Shown here piece by piece: positions 5,978 through 9,486 of a stretch of DNA of 9,486 nucleotides. The position numbers and the translations under genes are program-made. The stretch comes from CAYXXZ01 sp964469165. GTDB lineage: Bacteria > Pseudomonadota > Gammaproteobacteria > Pseudomonadales > Porticoccaceae. The stretch spans positions 1-9,486 of the forward strand of contig CAYXXZ010000102.1 of NCBI GenBank assembly GCA_964469165.1, written 5' to 3'. The first letter of the stretch is position 1. The number at the start of each line of letters is the position of its first letter. Under the pieces are notes generated by a model, which saw only the letters and a list, made by a program, of their open reading frames with translations, was not told where the DNA came from and did no database searches.

Positions 5978-7033
5978 TCAGGCCGCGGCGTTTTCCGGGC
6001 GGTACGGGCTCTTGCGCCATTGATGAACGATGGCAGCGGCTTCGGGAATGGATTTGCCGATGATCATCGCGAGCAGTTGTTCGAACAGTTTGACGCGGCC
6101 CAGGCACAGGGTGATGCGCGGCAAACTGGTATCGCGGCCTTCGAGGAAAGCGCGCAGGCCGTTGTTGAGAACCACGGTGGTGCGCCACACTTCCCATACC
6201 CGATAAAAGTCCAGAGTTTCGATATTCAGCTCGAAACCGGCGACGTCCCGGTAGTGGCCGAGGGTGACCTTGGGGTCGGCCAGGGTGAGCATGCCCTGCG
6301 ACAGCGCCCAGTCCTGGCAGGGGTCGCCGATCAGGGCCAGCTCCCAGTCACTGAGGGCGACGAGCTTGTCGTCCTTCCAGATTTCCTCCCCCATGCCGTT
6401 CTGGCCCTTGCACAGGGACAGGCGCGGGGTATCGGTGGGCAGGTGTTCCTCCAGCCAGGAGGCCGCCTCGGTCATCATCGGCATGGGATCGGAGCGCACA
6501 GCCCGCCACTTGCTGGTCCAGGTATCGAAATCGTGGCGCGCGGCCAGTGCCGGTGAAGATGGCACGTCCATGAATTCGCTGAAGCCCCAGGCTTCGAAGT
6601 CCAGGCTGTGCAGGGTGGCGAGTTTTTCCGCATGATCGCAAGCCACGCGCTGGCGCCGCGCGGCGGCCTCTGCGCCCTCGTCGTAAAGGCCGGGGATTTC
6701 GTTCGAGCCTTCGACCATTACCCGCACCATCACCGGCCGACCCTCGGTGATTTCCGGCGCCGCGTCGAACCACAGCGGCTCGGGTACCGGCACCGACGTC
6801 TTGTGCACCAGGCTCATCACCTTCCACTCGAATTCCAGCGGAACCGGACACACCGGGCCGCCGGGAGAGTCGGCGCGAAAAATATAGCCGCCCTCGGCAC
6901 CGCCTGCCTCCCGGGTCCACACCAGAAAGGTTTCCCGCGAGATGCCGGGGAAGGTGCGCTTGAAGCGGGTTACCTCGGTGGCCGTGCCGAGGCGCTCGGA
7001 AAAGTACTGTTGAAGTGTCTCTTGAGTGATCAT
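5978..7033 (-). CDS. Phosphotransferase-fold protein with degenerate catalytic loop
   Basis: This 351-residue protein has the overall APH fold: GYIFRAD (49-55) for the nucleotide-contacting strand, VPVPEPLWFD (81-90), a hinge-like VMVRVMVEG (101-109), and SDWELALIGDP (228-238) with the metal-binding Asp229 of DWE and the following GDP intact. The catalytic loop is changed. Aligned backward from DWE, the canonical HGDxxxxN becomes KGQNGMGE (209-216), so catalytic Asp is Gln211 and the metal-binding Asn is Glu216. No acidic residue replaces the base at that position. It may be a pseudokinase-like binding or regulatory subunit, or a subfamily with altered chemistry. The start at 7033 overlaps the stop of the upstream gene as ATGA, implying translational coupling; a longer frame up to 7231 would run deep into that gene. 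Its stop lies 18 bp before the small helical protein gene. Confidence 0.9.
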   Translation of the reverse strand: MITQETLQQYFSERLGTATEVTRFKRTFPGISRETFLVWTREAGGAEGGYIFRADSPGGPVCPVPLEFEWKVMSLVHKTSVPVPEPLWFDAAPEITEGRPVMVRVMVEGSNEIPGLYDEGAEAAARRQRVACDHAEKLATLHSLDFEAWGFSEFMDVPSSPALAARHDFDTWTSKWRAVRSDPMPMMTEAASWLEEHLPTDTPRLSLCKGQNGMGEEIWKDDKLVALSDWELALIGDPCQDWALSQGMLTLADPKVTLGHYRDVAGFELNIETLDFYRVWEVWRTTVVLNNGLRAFLEGRDTSLPRITLCLGRVKLFEQLLAMIIGKSIPEAAAIVHQWRKSPYRPENAAA

Positions 7034-8196
7034 TCGCTGAACCCAAAGCGCGGGTGCGCACCGATGACGAACATGGGCGCATAGGCGGAACCCGGCGCGC
7101 CGTTGATTTCGCAACGGGTGATCTGCTCGCGGTGGCGGGGGCGCGCCACCGAGCCGTCGGGGAACACCACATCTTCCGCATGACTGACGTCGTACTGATC
7201 CTGCTCGATCATCAGTTCCTGGCTGCGCCATACACCCTGGCCCAGGCCGTCGTTGAAACCGCTGTCGTAACCGCCGCCGCGATAGACCCAGCGCGAGCCC
7301 ACGGATTGCGCCTTGATGTCCCAGGTTTCGCCATTGGCGAGGTGAAGCTTCATGGTGGCGCGCTCGAACACGCGGGTATCCGGCACGAAGGTGATGTCGT
7401 GCTCGACCTCGCGCACATGGAGCTCGTCGCTGATTTCACCGCCCACCACCTGGCGCACATCGGCGTCGGTGTAGATGCGCTTGCCCTCGCCATCCTCGAT
7501 GACCTGGACGCCACCACCCTGGTGACCGTTCCAGAAGCCCATATACAGCAGGAACATGCCCTTGCCACCGGTGCGCGACGCGGACGCCACGGCGCCGCCG
7601 GTCTTGCCGCCGACGCGGGTGCCGGTCATGGGTTCGAAGCCGCCCACGCCAGGGCGCACGCCCCAGCTGTGGTCGCGCCAGGAAAACCAGTTTTGCATGT
7701 CGAAGGTCTGGCCCGCGATGCTGATCGACCCGGAACTGGTGCCCAGTTGGTTGTAGCGCAGATAGTCGGTGGTCTTGCGGCCATCGAGCATGCTTTGGTG
7801 CGGATTTTCGAGGCGTGCAGGCAGAACGCTGTGGAAGTGGTAATCCATGGCGCTGGGGTAATCGCCCGGCTCGAGCTTGACGCGCAGGTGTTTGAACGGC
7901 TCGACGATGTCGATGGACAAGGGGCCGATGACCGCCTTGGAATTCTGCGGGAAAGGACGCAGTTGCCTGGTGAAGCGCAGGTTGTACTGCACCTTGCCAT
8001 CGAGCTGCGTCATCACGAAGCCTTCCATGACGTTCATGTTCTTGAAGACCGTGATACCCGCGAGAAAACCCGCCTTGCCGTCGGGGTGAAAAGCGCCGAC
8101 CAGTTGGCGGTCGTAAAAGCGGTGGTCAGTGGTATACGCGTGATCGAAGGTGAGGGGCGCCTGATGGTGGAGCGTTTCATCGAGGTCGGTGAGCAT
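7030..8196 (-). CDS. CrtC/AttH-like beta-barrel protein of unknown function
   Basis: This 388-residue protein is rich in beta strands and has no signal peptide or membrane segment. The clearest mark is NWFSWRDHSWGVRP at 169-182, a W-x-RDxSWG signature of the lipocalin-like superfamily that includes carotenoid hydratase CrtC, AttH and uncharacterised families such as DUF7064/DUF7065. A second half (about 215-365) appears to be another barrel, with paired W residues (WDIKAQSVGSRWVYRGGG, 292-309). By family analogy it binds or acts on a hydrophobic substrate (terpenoid, steroid or lipid), but no reaction can be assigned. The start at 8196 was chosen over an in-frame ATG at 8343 because GGAGA (8203-8207) lies six bases before it and the extension has no domain character. 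It is the first gene of the minus-strand run and is coupled to the next through ATGA. Confidence 0.85.
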   Translation of the reverse strand: MLTDLDETLHHQAPLTFDHAYTTDHRFYDRQLVGAFHPDGKAGFLAGITVFKNMNVMEGFVMTQLDGKVQYNLRFTRQLRPFPQNSKAVIGPLSIDIVEPFKHLRVKLEPGDYPSAMDYHFHSVLPARLENPHQSMLDGRKTTDYLRYNQLGTSSGSISIAGQTFDMQNWFSWRDHSWGVRPGVGGFEPMTGTRVGGKTGGAVASASRTGGKGMFLLYMGFWNGHQGGGVQVIEDGEGKRIYTDADVRQVVGGEISDELHVREVEHDITFVPDTRVFERATMKLHLANGETWDIKAQSVGSRWVYRGGGYDSGFNDGLGQGVWRSQELMIEQDQYDVSHAEDVVFPDGSVARPRHREQITRCEINGAPGSAYAPMFVIGAHPRFGFSE

Positions 8197-8332
8197 CGGG
8201 AGTCTCCGGATTGAGTCCAATAAGTTGCCTGATCCAGAGCACGAAGGCCGGCCGCAAGCGAGCGGATGTGATGAAACCCTGGAACTTGGGCGGATGTAAC
8301 TGCAAGGGATTGCTGTATTTTCTATGGGGTTT

Positions 8333-8362
8333 ATCATACGCATTTTATTGCCTTACTGTAAA
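8333..8362 (-). promoter_or_regulatory. Candidate sigma70 promoter of the six-gene run
   Basis: Read on the minus strand, TTTACA (8357-8362) and TATGAT (8333-8338) are separated by 18 bp, each matching five of six consensus bases. Transcription would begin near 8326 and give a leader of about 130 nt before the first gene. It lies in the most AT-rich part of the spacer. Confidence 0.55.
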
Positions 8363-8385
8363 CCAAGGCACGGCTGCAGGGCTGA

Positions 8386-8415
8386 CCTGGCACAGGGGGC
8401 GCTCCGCGTGCCAGG
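8386..8415. promoter_or_regulatory. Palindrome CCTGGCAC-N14-GTGCCAGG, possible operator
   Basis: Two perfect 8-bp arms, 14 bp apart, are centred at about 8400. This places the site about 60 to 90 bp upstream of the predicted minus-strand transcription start and about 100 bp before the aldo/keto reductase start, so one dimeric regulator could act on both directions. It could instead be a leader hairpin in the reductase mRNA. No regulator gene is in the window. Confidence 0.45.
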
Positions 8416-8506
8416 CCGATGGCCGCGAACCTCGACAACAGCATTTCATTTCCAACGAGAGGTTCCAAAAACCGGTATTCTGTCTGTCTTTCTAACGATA
8501 CTTTTC

Positions 8507-8511
8507 AGGGG
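8507..8511 (+). promoter_or_regulatory. Ribosome binding site of the aldo/keto reductase
   Basis: AGGGG lies seven bases before the ATG at 8519 and fixes the start of the reductase; the next in-frame ATG (codon 24) is already inside the conserved LGAMTFG motif. Confidence 0.75.
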
Positions 8512-8518
8512 TTAAACA

Positions 8519-9486
8519 ATGTCACTCGACAATTACGTCACGCTGGGCCGTTCGGGCCTGAAAGTCAGTCCCTTCTGCCTCGGCGCCATGACCTTCGGCC
8601 AGGAGTGGGGTTTCGGCGCCGATGCGCAAACCTCCACGGCGATTCTCGACACCTATATCGACCGGGGCGGCAACTTCATCGACACAGCCAACCTCTACAA
8701 TGCCGGAAGTTCCGAGCGCATCATCGGCGACTACATCAACGGTGACGCGGCGCTGCGCCACAAGCTGGTGATCGCCACCAAGTTCAGCGCCAACATGCAC
8801 CCCGGCAACGTCAATGCCGGGGGCGCCAGCCGCAAGGCCATCGTCGCGGCCTGCGAAGAATCGTTGCGCCGCCTCAAGACGGATTACATCGACCTTTACT
8901 GGCAGCACTGGTACGACCCCTTCACGCCGGCGGATGAGACGATGCGCGCCCTGGACGATCTGGTGAGCAGCGGCAAGGTGCTTTATATCGGTGTGTCCGA
9001 CACCCCCGCCTGGAAAGTGACGCAGGCCCAGTTGCTGGCCCGGTTCAACGGCTGGGCGCCGCTGGTGGCGCTGCAAATCGAGTACTCCCTGCTGGAGCGC
9101 ACCGTCGAGGCCGACCTGATTCCCATGGCGCAGGAAATGGGCCTGGGCGTCACCCCCTGGGGTCCGCTGCGCGCCGGCATGTTGAGTGGCAAATACCAGC
9201 GCGGCAATCTCCAGGCGGAATCCGCGGGCCGCCAGCAATCCATTGCCCGCAACGACAACGACCACGCCTTCGATATCGTGGATGTGGTGGTGAACATCGC
9301 TAAACAGCGCAACACCAGTGCGGCGCGCGTGGCGCTGGCCTGGGTGCTGGCCCGCCCCGGTGTGGCATCGCCGATCATCGGCGCCCGCACCCTCGAGCAG
9401 TTGACGGACAACCTGGCGGCGCTCGATGTGAAATTGACGGCGGAAGAAATCGCCGAGCTGGATGCGATCTCGAAGCCGCGCGTGGA
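8519..9486 (+). CDS. Aldo/keto reductase, 3' end outside the window
   Basis: The frame is open from the ATG at 8519 to the window edge: 322 complete codons, against about 330-350 for the family, so only a short C-terminal tail is missing. It is a TIM-barrel NADPH-dependent oxidoreductase that reduces aldehydes or ketones to alcohols in the cytosol. LGRSGLKVSPFCLGAMTFG (9-27) is the family's N-terminal signature. The catalytic tetrad is complete: Asp55 and Tyr60 in FIDTANLY, Lys88 in ATKF, and His130 in YWQHWYD. The cofactor-binding segment PIIGARTLEQLTDNL is near the C-terminus. It resembles the soluble Tas/YajO-like branch rather than the potassium-channel beta subunits. It diverges from the phosphotransferase run and could act on the same pathway's carbonyl or hydroxyl intermediates, which is inference from position. 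Confidence 0.95.
   Translation, partial: MSLDNYVTLGRSGLKVSPFCLGAMTFGQEWGFGADAQTSTAILDTYIDRGGNFIDTANLYNAGSSERIIGDYINGDAALRHKLVIATKFSANMHPGNVNAGGASRKAIVAACEESLRRLKTDYIDLYWQHWYDPFTPADETMRALDDLVSSGKVLYIGVSDTPAWKVTQAQLLARFNGWAPLVALQIEYSLLERTVEADLIPMAQEMGLGVTPWGPLRAGMLSGKYQRGNLQAESAGRQQSIARNDNDHAFDIVDVVVNIAKQRNTSAARVALAWVLARPGVASPIIGARTLEQLTDNLAALDVKLTAEEIAELDAISKPRV

Larger units (their letters stand above)
8197..8518. other. 322-bp divergent intergenic region
   Basis: This spacer separates the start of the six-gene minus-strand run from the plus-strand aldo/keto reductase. The middle (about 8310-8365) is markedly AT-rich compared with the genes. It contains a good sigma70-like promoter for the minus strand, a palindrome (8386-8415) and the ribosome binding site of the reductase. 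GCGGATGT occurs twice (8262-8269 and 8290-8297). Short open frames here have no start signals or recognisable product. Confidence 0.7.

Noticed and set aside
1139..7033. Aminoglycoside resistance genes
   Set aside because: The fold is shared, but four paralogues with oxidoreductases and a lipid-type barrel in a chromosomal operon fit metabolism; no resistance-specific motif was seen.
7054..8214. 386-codon plus-strand open frame
   Set aside because: It is a shadow of the CrtC/AttH-like gene; the minus strand has the conserved RDHSWG motif and a good ribosome binding site.
8211..8495. Small plus-strand frames in the divergent spacer
   Set aside because: They have no ribosome binding site or recognisable sequence, and they overlap the candidate promoter and palindrome.
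8522..9265. 247-codon minus-strand open frame
   Set aside because: It is antisense to the aldo/keto reductase, whose complete catalytic tetrad shows that the plus strand is coding.

Overview
The window is about 9.5 kb of GC-rich bacterial chromosome carrying eight protein genes and no RNA genes. Pseudomonas-type REP palindromes (core TGTAGGAGC...GCGA), codon use and dense same-strand packing suggest a gammaproteobacterium, possibly an environmental or marine one. The taxonomic call is inference only; no marker gene is present.

Layout. A short-chain dehydrogenase/reductase (102-881, +) follows a heptamer tandem repeat at the left edge. It converges, across a REP cluster (891-1128), on a run of six minus-strand genes read from about 8330 down to 1139. 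In transcription order these are: a CrtC/AttH-like beta-barrel protein of unknown function (8196-7030); a phosphotransferase-fold protein whose catalytic loop is degenerate (7033-5978, overlapping the previous gene by ATGA); a small helical protein (5959-5316); two tandem paralogous two-domain phosphotransferases (5290-3950 and 3872-2535); and a more distant phosphotransferase (2224-1139) behind a 310-bp spacer containing a large inverted repeat. An aldo/keto reductase (8519 onward, +) diverges from the cluster and runs off the right edge. The 322-bp divergent spacer holds a plausible sigma70 promoter for the minus-strand run and a perfect 8-bp-arm palindrome.

Assembly. The 100 N at 5717-5816 are flanked by two identical 55-bp copies. 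Collapsing them restores one intact 162-codon gene, so the gap is almost certainly a scaffolding artefact over a 55-bp contig overlap, not missing DNA.

How the genes may work together. Four aminoglycoside/choline-kinase-fold proteins plus a small helical partner recall the LvaA/LvaB pair of Pseudomonas putida, which phosphorylates 4-hydroxyacyl-CoA, and ACAD10/11-type kinases. The flanking SDR and aldo/keto reductase would interconvert alcohol and carbonyl groups. A catabolic route for a hydrophobic hydroxylated compound (hydroxy-fatty acid, terpenoid or steroid side chain) is a reasonable hypothesis, but no substrate can be read from the sequence. The oddest parts are the catalytically degenerate paralogue, the helical module that appears both fused and free-standing, and the number of kinase-fold paralogues in one transcription unit.
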